Source: Methyloversatilis sp.
GTDB lineage: Bacteria; Pseudomonadota; Gammaproteobacteria; Burkholderiales; Rhodocyclaceae
DNA: 61,873 nt
Reading direction: 5' to 3'
NCBI GenBank assembly: GCA_016791045.1
Contig: JAEUNO010000017.1
Span: 1-61,873 of the forward strand
Below the pieces are notes generated by a model, which saw only the letters and a list, made by a program, of their open reading frames with translations, did not search any database and was not told where the DNA came from. A program made the translations under genes and the position numbers. This document shows positions 25,789 to 34,924 of this stretch, piece by piece (within the stretch, counting starts at the first letter, position 1; each line of letters begins with the position of its first letter).

Positions 25789-26510
25789 GTTCGGCGGCCG
25801 AGCTCGGGCTGGCGCTGGCTGCGGGCAGCCTGACGACACTGTCGCCCTGCGTATTTCCCATCCTGCCGCTGGTGGTGGGCGGTGCGGTGCAGGCGAACCG
25901 TCTGGCACCGGTGGCGATGGGGCTCGGCATGGTCGCATCGTTCGCGCTGCTGGGCGTGCTGGTCGGCGTACTCGGCGACGCACTCGGGCTCGATGGTGAT
26001 CTCATCCGCACAGCCGGCGCCTGGCTGCTGATCGCCTTCGGCATCGTCATGCTGGTGCCGGCGCTGAGCGACCGCTTCAGTCTGCTGATGAGTCCGATCG
26101 CAGCCACCGCGCAGCAGGCCAGCAATCACGTCGATGCCGGCTCGCTGCGCGGAAGCTTCCTGCTGGGCGCGGTGCTCGGCATGGTGTGGAGCCCCTGTTC
26201 CGGGCCGCTGCTCGCCTCGGCGCTGACGCTGGTTGCCAGCGAAGGCGGCGCCGCACGCGGTGCGCTGATACTCGGCCTGTTCGGTCTCGGCGCTGCGACA
26301 CCGCTGGTCGGTTTCGCCTACGCGTCGCGGGCCGGCTTCATGCGGTCACGCAACTGGGTGCTGGCGCACATCGACCGCATCAAGAAGGGGTTTGGCCTGC
26401 TCATCCTGCTGGCGGGCCTCGCCGTGCTGCTGGGCTGGGACAAGCAGCTCGAAGCAGCGGTGCTGAACTTGCTGCCGGACGGCTGGGTCCGGACGACCGT
26501 CATGTTCTGA
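25785..26510 (+). CDS. ccdA: CcdA/DsbD-type transmembrane thiol-disulfide transporter
   Basis: 241 aa, GTG start overlapping the thioredoxin stop. Six hydrophobic segments; the cysteines in LSPCVFPILPL and WSPCSGPLL are the paired redox residues of the CcdA/DsbD membrane domain that move electrons from cytoplasmic thioredoxin outward. It probably reduces the upstream periplasmic thioredoxin. The system may serve cytochrome c maturation or another periplasmic reduction; no cytochrome gene is adjacent. The symbol is used in the broad family sense. Confidence 0.85.
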   Translation: MSSAAELGLALAAGSLTTLSPCVFPILPLVVGGAVQANRLAPVAMGLGMVASFALLGVLVGVLGDALGLDGDLIRTAGAWLLIAFGIVMLVPALSDRFSLLMSPIAATAQQASNHVDAGSLRGSFLLGAVLGMVWSPCSGPLLASALTLVASEGGAARGALILGLFGLGAATPLVGFAYASRAGFMRSRNWVLAHIDRIKKGFGLLILLAGLAVLLGWDKQLEAAVLNLLPDGWVRTTVMF

Positions 26511-28148
26511 TCACGGCTGCGCAAACGCACGCAGCATCATCGTGGTCAGATCGTGCAGACCGCCGCGCGGCTCGCGTGGCGGTTCCAGCCCGGCGTGAAA
26601 ACCCTGCGCGGCGAAGCGTGCGAGCAGGTCTGAATCGCGCGACACGATATGCACCGGCACGTCCCACGAGGCACCTTCGCCACTCACACTGGCAGCGGGC
26701 TGGTGGTCGCCGACCAGAATGTAGGTCGTCTCGCGCGGCGGTGGCCGGCGCAGGTGGTCGCCGAGCCAGCGATAGGTGTATTCGACCATTGCCACATAGC
26801 CCGGAAACATGTTCAGCCAGTCCGGCTTCACGGCCAGCGCGCGCGCGCTGTCGTCCGGATCGAACGGGGTGTCGCCGAGCAGCTTCCGCGGGTCGGACTG
26901 ATACGGCGGTACCGGGCTGAACGGCAGATGGCAGGTGATCGTCGGGAAAAACACAAATCGCGGAGGCGAGTGGGCATCGCGCGGGAACAGTTGCTCGAAG
27001 CGCGCAGCGGCGTACTGGTCGGGAATTTTCCAGTAGCCGAATTCAGGTCCCGGGTAACCGAGATCGCGGCCTTCCACGAACTGGTCGTAACCGTAGAACA
27101 CGCGCTCAGGCCAGTCCCAGAACAGGGCCGGGTAGAAGCCGAACGTGCGGTATCCGTTGGCGCGGAACAGCGTGATCAGTGTCGGCCGGTCCGTGGTCAG
27201 CAGCAGATCGTGGCGCAGCGGATCAGTCAGGTCCAGCCCCGACAGCATGCCCAGTTGCGCAAGATCCGATGCACCACCGAAAGTCGGCGAGCGCATGAAG
27301 GCGGACACCACGCTGAAGCCTCCTGCCGCAATGTCGGCCGCCAGTCGCTCGCGCGCCGGCTTCAGGCGGGCTGCTGCCTCGGGGTTGTCGTAGGCCACCG
27401 CGCCATAGGATTCGAGCGGCATCAGATAGACATCGCTGCCGCGCAACGCGGCCAGCGCCGTACCGGGCGGTGCCGCAAGGGCCGCATCGAGCGCGTCGGC
27501 GCGCGGCAGGATCTGCCCGACGCGTTGATCGGTGAAGGTGGCCGTCAGCAGAATGGCCTGCCGGAAATAGGTGGGCACGATGGCGCGCGATACGACTGGC
27601 CACGTTGCGCGCACACCGACGATGTTGGCGATCACCAGCACCACGGCCAGCGCTGTGACGACATGCGCCCAGCGCGTTCGCAGCGCATAGGGAACGGCTA
27701 CGAGCGCCGTGATGCGGATGAGCACGCCGAACAGCCGGTAGATCGCGTATGCGAGCAGCACGACGGCTGCGACGGCTGCCAGGCTCATCCACCACGGCAG
27801 ATTCTGCGCCGACACCCACAGAAAGCGCGGAATCTGCTGCCCGTCCCAGTAAAGATTCACCGGCCGTCCGAACAGCGCGGGTACGGTGACGTCGCCGTAG
27901 CGCCCGAGCACGAGCAGCGTGAATACCAACGTGAATCCGGCCAGCACGCGCGGCGACGGCGTGCCCCGCTTCGCTACGAACAAAAGCAGGCCGAGCCACA
28001 AACCGACGAATTCCGGAGCCAGCCGGTGGTCGGGCACGATGGCTGGCGTGGGCCACACGTTGCTGAAGCTGAGGAGGGCATTCAACAGCAGCAGCGCGAG
28101 GACGGCCTGCGCACCGCAACGCCACGAAGGCAAGGCAGACGTGGTCAC
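26511..28148 (-). CDS. LtaS-like membrane phosphoglycerol/phosphoethanolamine transferase
   Basis: 545 aa. The N-terminus has about five transmembrane helices; from residue 250 a periplasmic sulfatase-fold domain follows, with PLESYG and SPTFGGASDL (the Thr being the probable nucleophile), FFPTITCHLPFSP and ILVGDHQP carrying metal ligands. It resembles membrane enzymes that transfer phosphate-linked groups from lipids to glycans or lipids. The GTG at 28148 overlaps the stop of the methyltransferase gene (GTGA), giving translational coupling. The substrate cannot be told from sequence. Confidence 0.75.
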   Translation of the reverse strand: MTTSALPSWRCGAQAVLALLLLNALLSFSNVWPTPAIVPDHRLAPEFVGLWLGLLLFVAKRGTPSPRVLAGFTLVFTLLVLGRYGDVTVPALFGRPVNLYWDGQQIPRFLWVSAQNLPWWMSLAAVAAVVLLAYAIYRLFGVLIRITALVAVPYALRTRWAHVVTALAVVLVIANIVGVRATWPVVSRAIVPTYFRQAILLTATFTDQRVGQILPRADALDAALAAPPGTALAALRGSDVYLMPLESYGAVAYDNPEAAARLKPARERLAADIAAGGFSVVSAFMRSPTFGGASDLAQLGMLSGLDLTDPLRHDLLLTTDRPTLITLFRANGYRTFGFYPALFWDWPERVFYGYDQFVEGRDLGYPGPEFGYWKIPDQYAAARFEQLFPRDAHSPPRFVFFPTITCHLPFSPVPPYQSDPRKLLGDTPFDPDDSARALAVKPDWLNMFPGYVAMVEYTYRWLGDHLRRPPPRETTYILVGDHQPAASVSGEGASWDVPVHIVSRDSDLLARFAAQGFHAGLEPPREPRGGLHDLTTMMLRAFAQP

Positions 28149-28798
28149 GCCCGGACACGCCCGGATGCGATGTACCCCATGCCGTATTGCGTCGGCGTCA
28201 GGCGCCAGCCATCGAGTCTCGGTGCGATGCGGTCCCACGGCGAGCGCAGCGCTCCCGGCGACCCGTTGTAGCCGTGGTTCTTGTAGTAAACCCAGATGTT
28301 CAGCGGCGCCAGCCAGAACGGAAAGTACTTGATGCCGGCAATGGCGACCGCCGCTCCCGGTCTGGCGCAGGCCAGAAGCCGCTCGACGGCAGACGGCGAA
28401 CGCAGCACATCATGCGTGTAATGGAACAGCAGCGCGTCGACCGGCGCCGGGAGGACCAGGCCCTGGGCTGGCGTTTCGTAAAGATGAACGTTCCGCCAGC
28501 CGGCGGTCGCCACGCGGTCACGCGCCTGCCGGAGCATGTCCGGACTTTGATCGAACGCGTACACGCAGCCCTCATCTCCGACGCGTTCGCGCAGTCGTGC
28601 GAGGCTCAGTCCGGTACCGCAGCCGACATCAAGAACCGCCTGTCCGGGCTGCAGATCGAGCAACGCTATCGTCCGCTCGCGTATCGGCCACGTCGGACCG
28701 CACGTCGAATCGTAGCCGGCTGCGCGATGACGATACTTCTCGATGGAGGCGGCACGGATTGCTTCGTCGGACAGGCCGGCAGGTGATCGGACAGTCAT
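28145..28798 (-). CDS. Class I SAM-dependent methyltransferase
   Basis: 217 aa. SAM-binding motif I is VLDVGCGTGLSLARL, followed by AFDQSPDMLRQAR (acidic loop) and FHYTHDVLRS (motif IV). It has the general fold of ubiquinone/menaquinone-type methyltransferases and a hydrophobic, Trp-rich C-terminus (YFPFWLAPLNIWVYYKN), suggesting membrane association. It is coupled to the LtaS-like gene, so the pair probably modifies the same membrane lipid or glycan. No specific substrate is assigned. Confidence 0.8.
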   Translation of the reverse strand: MTVRSPAGLSDEAIRAASIEKYRHRAAGYDSTCGPTWPIRERTIALLDLQPGQAVLDVGCGTGLSLARLRERVGDEGCVYAFDQSPDMLRQARDRVATAGWRNVHLYETPAQGLVLPAPVDALLFHYTHDVLRSPSAVERLLACARPGAAVAIAGIKYFPFWLAPLNIWVYYKNHGYNGSPGALRSPWDRIAPRLDGWRLTPTQYGMGYIASGRVRA

Positions 28799-28856
28799 CG
28801 CAGGTCGGGTAGCGCCGGGGAGAAAGGGGCGGGCAATGCAGCGTGCCCGCCCGGAT

Positions 28857-30587
28857 TCAACTCAGACGTCCGGCGCGGCGAAGGGTTTCCACTGTCTGCT
28901 CGATCTGCTCTTCCTGCGTGCCGGCAGGAATCAGCAACGTGCTGCCGTCTGCATCAAGCAGTGGCTGCCCATGCCCGGGGACGATCATCACCTCGACACG
29001 TTCGCCCGCAGGGACAACTGCACCAAGACTGGGCGGCTGGGCCGAATCCGCATCCACCACCACGATGAGGCCGGCATCGAGCAGGATGCCTGCGATGCGC
29101 AGGAGGTCCGCCGTCGCCGCCGGCAGCACGATGGTGTGACGTCCGATCGACATGAGCTTCTGCTCAAGCCGGCGACCGTCGACGCCCTCGCCCGCCCAGA
29201 GCATCAAAGGCGTCTGCTGCTTGAGCGCAGCGCGTGCTTCGCGGCCGGTTTCGAGCAAGGTCCAGCCGAGGTCGCGCGGACGTTTGCGCGCACCGTGCAG
29301 CAGACCGGCCGCGACCGTGTTGTTGCTCAGACGGTCGATCAGGATGAAGCTGCCTGTGTCGCGCACCGATTCATAGGGGTCGAACGCGATCAGTCGATCG
29401 GTCACCAGCGCGACGCGGCCGATTTCGTTCAGCGCCAGCGCGGCTGCCTCGCCGCGCTCCATCGTATTCACATTGACGCGGTATTCGATCGCATTGATCG
29501 TGGCGCCAACGGTGCGCGTGCCGCTCTTCATCAGATAGCTGCGGCCGGTGGCGAGCGCTTCATCACTCATCCACACCAGCGTGGCGTCGAAACTGTCGCC
29601 GGCGCCGGATGGTTGCGCCGCGGCGACGATGACGTCGCCGCGGCTGCAGTCGATCTCGTCGCTCAGGGTCAGCGTGACGGACTGACCGGCCACTGCTTCC
29701 GGCAGATCGCCGTCCGACACGACAATGCGCTCGACCGTACTGTCGCGCCCGGAAGGCTGCACACGGATGCGGTCGCCGGGACGCACGGTGCCCGAAGCGA
29801 TCAGGCCGGAGAAGCCGCGGAAGTCGAGGTTGGGTCGATTGACCCACTGCACCGGCAGGCGGAACGGGCCGCTCGTCTGGACGTCATCGATCGGCACGGT
29901 TTCCAGGTGTTCCATCAGCGTCGGGCCGGCATACCAGGGCGTGCGGTCGCTCTTGTCGGTGATGTTGTCGCCCCGGAGCGCCGACATCGGAATGCACAGG
30001 ATGTCGTTCAGGCCGATCTGCGCCGCGAAGGCGCGGTAGTCGCGCTCGATGCGGTCGTACACGTCCTGCGAAAAGCTGACCAGATCCATCTTGTTGATCG
30101 CGACCACCACGCGCCTGATGCCGATCAGCGACACCAGGAAGCTGTGGCGGCGCGTCTGCGTCTGCACCCCGTGACGGGCGTCGACCAGGATGATCGCCAG
30201 ATCGGCCGTCGATGCACCGGTCACCATGTTCCGCGTGTATTGCTCGTGGCCCGGCGTGTCGGCAACGATGAACTTGCGCCGGTCGGTCGAGAAGAAGCGG
30301 TAGGCCACGTCGATCGTGATGCCCTGTTCGCGCTCGGCCGACAGGCCATCGACCAGCAGCGCGAAGTCGAGATCGCCGCCCTGCGTGCCGGCCTTTTTCG
30401 AGTCGGCTTCCAGCGCGGCCAGCTGGTCTTCGAACAGCATTTTCGATTCGTACAGCAGGCGGCCGATCAGCGTGCTCTTGCCGTCGTCCACGCTGCCGCA
30501 GGTGATGAAGCGCAGCAGGCTCTTGTGCTCGTGCTGCTTGAGGTAGGCACCGATGTCTTCGGCGATCAGGTCGGAAACGTGTGCCAT
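28857..30587 (-). CDS. cysN: Sulfate adenylyltransferase subunit 1 (CysN) with extra C-terminal tail
   Basis: 576-aa GTPase subunit of ATP sulfurylase, which makes APS. The G-domain motifs are intact: GSVDDGKST, DTPGHEQY and NKMD. EF-Tu-like beta-barrel domains follow to about residue 435. The last about 140 residues are extra relative to stand-alone CysN and resemble an APS kinase (CysC) domain that has lost its P-loop. It lies downstream of cysD in the same direction. No cysH, cysI or cysJ is nearby. Confidence 0.93.
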   Translation of the reverse strand: MAHVSDLIAEDIGAYLKQHEHKSLLRFITCGSVDDGKSTLIGRLLYESKMLFEDQLAALEADSKKAGTQGGDLDFALLVDGLSAEREQGITIDVAYRFFSTDRRKFIVADTPGHEQYTRNMVTGASTADLAIILVDARHGVQTQTRRHSFLVSLIGIRRVVVAINKMDLVSFSQDVYDRIERDYRAFAAQIGLNDILCIPMSALRGDNITDKSDRTPWYAGPTLMEHLETVPIDDVQTSGPFRLPVQWVNRPNLDFRGFSGLIASGTVRPGDRIRVQPSGRDSTVERIVVSDGDLPEAVAGQSVTLTLSDEIDCSRGDVIVAAAQPSGAGDSFDATLVWMSDEALATGRSYLMKSGTRTVGATINAIEYRVNVNTMERGEAAALALNEIGRVALVTDRLIAFDPYESVRDTGSFILIDRLSNNTVAAGLLHGARKRPRDLGWTLLETGREARAALKQQTPLMLWAGEGVDGRRLEQKLMSIGRHTIVLPAATADLLRIAGILLDAGLIVVVDADSAQPPSLGAVVPAGERVEVMIVPGHGQPLLDADGSTLLIPAGTQEEQIEQTVETLRRAGRLS

Positions 30588-30603
30588 TTAGAAGGCCTCC
30601 TGC

Positions 30604-30650
30604 CGGGCCGCCCCAATGGAGGCCTCAGCCCCCTCGGGGGGCAACGAACG
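30604..30650. repeat. Palindromic intergenic repeat between cysD and cysN
   Basis: A GC-rich inverted sequence centred on GCCCCCTCGGGGGGC, preceded by GGAGGCCTC. Such short palindromic elements occur as dispersed repeats between genes in betaproteobacteria; I recognise the general form but cannot count copies in this window. It might form an mRNA hairpin separating expression of the two subunits. Confidence 0.5.
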
Positions 30651-30670
30651 AATGTGAGTGTGGGGGCGCA

Positions 30671-31573
30671 TCAAAAATACCCTTCCTGCTTCTTCTTTTC
30701 CATCGAACCGGTCGAATCGTGGTCGATCACCCGGCCCTGTCGCTCCGAAGTCGTCGTCAGCAGCATTTCCTGGATGATGTCGGTCAGCGTGGCAGCGGTC
30801 GATTCGACCGCGCCGGTCAGCGGATAGCAGCCCAGCGTTCGGAAGCGCACGCTCTTCATCTGCGGCACTTCGCCCGGGCGCAGCGGCATGCGGTCGTCGT
30901 CGACCATGATCAGCGTGCCGTCGCGCTCGACCACCGGACGCTCTGCCGCGAAATACAGCGGCACGATCGGAATGTTTTCCAGGTGGATGTATTGCCAGAT
31001 GTCGAGCTCGGTCCAGTTCGAGATCGGAAACACGCGGATCGATTCGCCCGGATGCTTGCGCGCGTTGTACAGCTTCCACAACTCGGGGCGCTGGCTCTTC
31101 GGGTCCCAGCGGTGCTGCGCGGTGCGGAAGGAAAAGATGCGTTCCTTGGCGCGCGACTTCTCTTCGTCGCGCCGCGCACCCCCGAAAGCGGCGTCGAACT
31201 TGTACTTGTCCAGCGCCTGCTTCAGGCCTTCGGTCTTCCACAGATCGGTGTGCAGCGCAGACCCGTGGTCGAACGGGTTGATGTTGCGCGACTTGGCATC
31301 GGGATTGATATGCACGAGCAGATCCATGCCCAGCTTGCGCGCCATCGCGTCGCGGAATTCGTACATCGCCTTGAATTTCCACGTGGTATCGACGTGCAGC
31401 AGCGGAAACGGCGGCACCGACGGGTAGAAGGCCTTGGCTGCCAGGTGCAGCATGACCGCGCTGTCCTTGCCGACGGAGTAGAGCATGACCGGGTTTTCGG
31501 CCTCGGCCACCACCTCGCGCATGATGTGGATGCTTTCGGCTTCCAGCCGTTGCAGGTGGGTCAATGTAGTCAT
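30671..31573 (-). CDS. cysD: Sulfate adenylyltransferase subunit 2 (CysD)
   Basis: 300-aa catalytic subunit of ATP sulfurylase. It has the PP-loop motif [13 protein letters not shown], later [15 protein letters not shown], and the [15 protein letters not shown] region. The start is at 31573 ([20 protein letters not shown]); an upstream extension is not conserved-looking. Its last residues, KKKQEGYF, match the family C-terminus. It forms a pair with cysN, 83 nt downstream. Together they activate sulfate for assimilation, or possibly for sulfation. Confidence 0.96.
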   Translation of the reverse strand: MTTLTHLQRLEAESIHIMREVVAEAENPVMLYSVGKDSAVMLHLAAKAFYPSVPPFPLLHVDTTWKFKAMYEFRDAMARKLGMDLLVHINPDAKSRNINPFDHGSALHTDLWKTEGLKQALDKYKFDAAFGGARRDEEKSRAKERIFSFRTAQHRWDPKSQRPELWKLYNARKHPGESIRVFPISNWTELDIWQYIHLENIPIVPLYFAAERPVVERDGTLIMVDDDRMPLRPGEVPQMKSVRFRTLGCYPLTGAVESTAATLTDIIQEMLLTTTSERQGRVIDHDSTGSMEKKKQEGYF

Positions 31574-32149
31574 CGTGATGAAAACCGGGAAGCGGGGTTG
31601 CGCGCCGACCCGATGGTGCTGGCTGACGCGGAAGGACGGAGATTTTACAGTGCGCGCGTGCCCGTGGGTACGGCCGCCCGATTTGCAGGGCCATACAGGC
31701 TGCTGGATCGGCTCATTCGAGCGACCAGATTGCACCTGAAGCAGGGTATCCAGTCAGCCCGCAGACCGCATATCTGCACGGACGCGGTCCGCGAGCCGCC
31801 GGACACTCCGTCCTTTGCGTATGGGCATCGGCGCGTTGCTTGCCGCCGCGGCGGCCCCAACCCTAACTTGGCGATCCGCGAGTGAGGCAGTCCGGCCCCG
31901 AGGTCACCTGCACCACGACCTGCCAATCGACGGCTACTGCATTGTCGCCAGTTCCACGTCAAATTATCTGCAACATGACTCTGCCGGACTCGCGCGCCTG
32001 CTGCACGGCTTGCTCAAACATTGCGCGGTTCCTTGGACATAGACGGCGCGCGCCGTGACCTTTTCACAACGGAGGCGAAGCAGCCAAATAAGTCATGCAG
32101 GTGCATCACGCAAAGGAGCTGCAACTCTAGGGCTACAGCTTCTGATGAA
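31574..32149. other. Non-coding stretch between cysD and the polysaccharide cluster
   Basis: About 575 bases with no convincing gene on either strand. It contains the upstream region of cysD (promoter presumed here) and the 3' end of the polysaccharide cluster. Short frames in it lack ribosome sites and family features. No terminator hairpin stands out. Confidence 0.4.
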
Positions 32150-33028
32150 TCAGGAAGAGCTCTTCAGATCATCGGGAGTTGGTGCAAACGTACGGGGCGA
32201 AAATCCTAGATCGCGGACAGCATCGCTGTAGTCGAAAACCATATCGACATTCATCCGCTCCACCATACCAAACGACAACGTTGACCTTGGACGAGCCACC
32301 GACCACGCTGACACCACACACCGGAAAATCCAGTGTGGCACCTTGACTAACCGCGGCCGTCGCGTCATTCCAATGAAGATGCGTTCGATCATTGTCCGGT
32401 AAGTCAACCTCTCTTTGCCACACAGGTCGTAGCAACGCCTTGCAGCGGCGGGCGACCACCCAGCCGCGACGACTGCATGCGCAAGATCCTCGGCATGTAA
32501 CGGTTGGCGCAGCCCGCGCGCGGAACCCAGTAGAGGAAAGAACCCGAAACGCCTTATGAAGGCGGCTACGGCACCCACATTCTTGTCTCGTCCGAAACCG
32601 TAGATCAGCGTCGTGCGGAGGATGACCCATTCGACGCCATTGCTCTCCGCCCATGCGATCAACGCACGCTCGCCGTCGATAAGCCGCTTCACGGTCAATT
32701 GCTCACGTGGATCGGAAGAATCAAGCTTCGTAAACCGGCTCGTCGAGGATACGGCAACCACACGCTTGGCTCCGCTCGCAAGCACGGTTGCCAGATACTC
32801 CGGAAGTATCCATATCGGCGCGAGGCAAAACCATACTTCAACCCGGTCAACGTTAGCGACATTGAGTTCCGCGGTCGGTCGCCACGCCACGGACTCGATC
32901 TCACACACCTGCGCGCCGCGCGAATAGGCAAGGATCGCGCAACCCTGCTCGCGCAGACTTTCGAGCAGTATCGGGCCAACCAGTCCACGCGCCCCCAGAA
33001 CTGCGACTGTAATCCTCTCAGCGATCAC
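32150..33028 (-). CDS. NAD-dependent epimerase/reductase, nucleotide-sugar type
   Basis: 292 aa. The Rossmann glycine motif is VLGARGLVGPILL, close to the GxxGxxG of extended SDR enzymes. A serine-threonine pair in VAVSSTSRFTKLD and the following ERALIAWAESNGVEWVILRTTLIYG fit the family, although the usual YxxxK is not obvious (E-R-A-L instead), so activity may differ. It starts at a GTG at 33028, overlapping the end of the next glycosyltransferase gene. Being last in the cluster, it may supply or modify a sugar nucleotide. Confidence 0.75.
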   Translation of the reverse strand: MIAERITVAVLGARGLVGPILLESLREQGCAILAYSRGAQVCEIESVAWRPTAELNVANVDRVEVWFCLAPIWILPEYLATVLASGAKRVVAVSSTSRFTKLDSSDPREQLTVKRLIDGERALIAWAESNGVEWVILRTTLIYGFGRDKNVGAVAAFIRRFGFFPLLGSARGLRQPLHAEDLAHAVVAAGWSPAAARRCYDLCGKERLTYRTMIERIFIGMTRRPRLVKVPHWIFRCVVSAWSVARPRSTLSFGMVERMNVDMVFDYSDAVRDLGFSPRTFAPTPDDLKSSS

Positions 33029-33935
33029 CTACTCTCCCACGGAGACCACGGATGAAATGAACCGACGCCAGCAGGGCAAATCGTGTCCAGACGCCGACGG
33101 CCACAATCCACATGAGAAGACCTGGATACTGATGGCGGAAAAACTTTCGGTAGAACCGCATCATGCCGCGATGCTTGTGCCACTCAACAAAGATAGGGCG
33201 ATTACGGCTGCATGCCCCAAGTGCGTGAACAACGCGCGCCGTCGGCACGAACACGATGCGCCACTCCCTTTGGCGGAAGCGCATGCACCAGTCCAGATCC
33301 TCGCAATGCAGGAAGTAGCCCTCATCCCAGTTGCCAACATCGTCGACAGCGGTTTTGCTGACAAGCATGCATGCGCCGGAAATCGCTTCGACGTCGATCG
33401 GAGCCAAGGGCAGTGGCTGCTTGTGCAGATAGAAGTCGAAGAATAGCTTCGGCCAGCGCGACGAGAAACGGCTCAGTCCGGTCATGCGCACCAACGACCG
33501 CCAAGGGGTCGGCACTGCACGACGCCCGCCGCCCTGCTCACTTCCATCCTCGTTGAGCAAGAGCCCACCAACTATCCCGACGTGGGACTGCTCTGCGAAA
33601 ACTTCCAGCATTCTCGCGATCGCCCCAGCCTCAAGGCTGCAATCCGGATTAAGGAAGAGGATGTACTCGGTAGAACAGGCCCGCAGACCCACATTGCAGG
33701 CTGCGGCAAATCCTGCGTTGTACCCGTTTCGGATGCAACCAAAGTAGGGGTCGCTGCCGAACTCGCGTTCGCACTCGACCAGACTGCCGTCCGTCGAATC
33801 GTTGTCGACCACCAGCACCTTGCGAGAGCCTGCCAGTGCGCCACGCACGCACTCCGTGAGCAGCGAACCGGCGTTGTAGTTGACGATGACTACAGATAAG
33901 TCGTCCCGACCAGGCAACACTACGGGCGTCGTCAT
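33018..33935 (-). CDS. Family 2 glycosyltransferase (rhamnosyltransferase-like)
   Basis: 305 aa. The GT2 start SVVIVNYNAG, donor-binding VVDNDSTDGS, the aspartate in LFLNPDCSLE and the acceptor-site HCEDLDWCMRF are present, matching WbbL-like rhamnosyltransferases. The start overlaps the stop of the preceding gene (ATGA at 33932-33935). A hydrophobic C-terminal segment suggests peripheral membrane association. It should add a sugar during polysaccharide repeat assembly. Confidence 0.88.
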   Translation of the reverse strand: MTTPVVLPGRDDLSVVIVNYNAGSLLTECVRGALAGSRKVLVVDNDSTDGSLVECEREFGSDPYFGCIRNGYNAGFAAACNVGLRACSTEYILFLNPDCSLEAGAIARMLEVFAEQSHVGIVGGLLLNEDGSEQGGGRRAVPTPWRSLVRMTGLSRFSSRWPKLFFDFYLHKQPLPLAPIDVEAISGACMLVSKTAVDDVGNWDEGYFLHCEDLDWCMRFRQREWRIVFVPTARVVHALGACSRNRPIFVEWHKHRGMMRFYRKFFRHQYPGLLMWIVAVGVWTRFALLASVHFIRGLRGRVGDR

Positions 33936-34924
33936 CGCGCGGACTGCCGGGACACACGGAATCCGGCCCCTGGGAAAAGTGACTTGTCGAGTGCAATCCA
34001 GACGTCCCGCACGGTCGCCCTGCGCACGCGCTGTATCGCCTTACGCTGCACCCAGACGGCCGGCAGCGCCCGCACTGCGTCGCGCTTGGCTCGCATCATG
34101 ACCGCCGCCTGCCCCGAGCGCATCGCAGCAGCCAGATAGGCAAAGTTCATCAGAAGATGCAAAGGTAAAAGAAGCCAGAACAATGTGGAAGGCATGTTTT
34201 TAACATAATTGAAGATGATGTTTCGATGCCCGTAATAAACCGCGAAATCACTTCGCCGCCCGGTCAATGCGGAACCAATGTGTCGCACGATCGCGTCGGG
34301 GACGTAGCGGCAACCGTATCCGGCCAATCGGAGCCTGAAGCCGAGGTCGACATCTTCGAGATAGCAAAAAAAATTCTCATCGAAACCACCGCACTCCATC
34401 AAAGCAGAGCGGCGATATAGCGCCGCAGCCGCGCACGGCGCGAAAACCTCCTCCTCGACCAGAAAGCGGGCTGCGGCGGCGCCGCCATGCCCCCGTCGGG
34501 CAGGCTTTCCGCTGACCGACAGAACGTCACCGGCACCATCCAGCCTGCAGGCATTACCATGATCGAGCATCCGGCTTGCAAAGCTGGCGCACGACGGATT
34601 CTCGCTGGCCGAACGGAGAAGTGCCTGCAGCCAGCCAGGCGCGGGAAACGCGTCCGGATTGAGCAGAGCCACGTACTCGACGTCACTGCAGCGTGAAATG
34701 GCAAGATTGTTGGCTGCGGCAAAGCCGAGATTTTCGGGCGACAGAACCAGCTCGCACAGCGCGCGGCCGCGGACGACCGCCTCAAGCCGGTCTGCATCGG
34801 CGCTGCCGTTGTCAATTACCAAAATGCGAAGAGGCTGAACTGTCTGCGTATCGAGTGCGTCGAGCACGCTACCCAGCAGCCCGCTGGCGTTCCACGTTAC
34901 GATGATCACGGCGACAGTTGTCAT
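33932..34924 (-). CDS. Family 2 glycosyltransferase
   Basis: 330 aa from the ATG at 34924, supported by AGGAGGT upstream. It has VAVIIVTWNASGLL, VIDNGSADAD, LLNPDAFPAPGW and FFCYLEDVDLGFRLRL, the standard GT2 rhamnosyltransferase-like set. A hydrophobic stretch (STLFWLLLPLHLLMNFAYLA) in the C-terminal part suggests a membrane anchor. It is a close structural relative of its downstream neighbour and translationally coupled to it. Confidence 0.88.
   Translation of the reverse strand: MTTVAVIIVTWNASGLLGSVLDALDTQTVQPLRILVIDNGSADADRLEAVVRGRALCELVLSPENLGFAAANNLAISRCSDVEYVALLNPDAFPAPGWLQALLRSASENPSCASFASRMLDHGNACRLDGAGDVLSVSGKPARRGHGGAAAARFLVEEEVFAPCAAAALYRRSALMECGGFDENFFCYLEDVDLGFRLRLAGYGCRYVPDAIVRHIGSALTGRRSDFAVYYGHRNIIFNYVKNMPSTLFWLLLPLHLLMNFAYLAAAMRSGQAAVMMRAKRDAVRALPAVWVQRKAIQRVRRATVRDVWIALDKSLFPGAGFRVSRQSAR

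Noticed and set aside
28743-30827. 694-aa frame opposite cysN
   Set aside because: Antisense shadow of cysN, rich in Arg/Gln/His, with no family resemblance or ribosome site.
31815-32042. 75-aa frame between cysD and the polysaccharide cluster
   Set aside because: No start signal and no protein features; it stays a non-coding gap.
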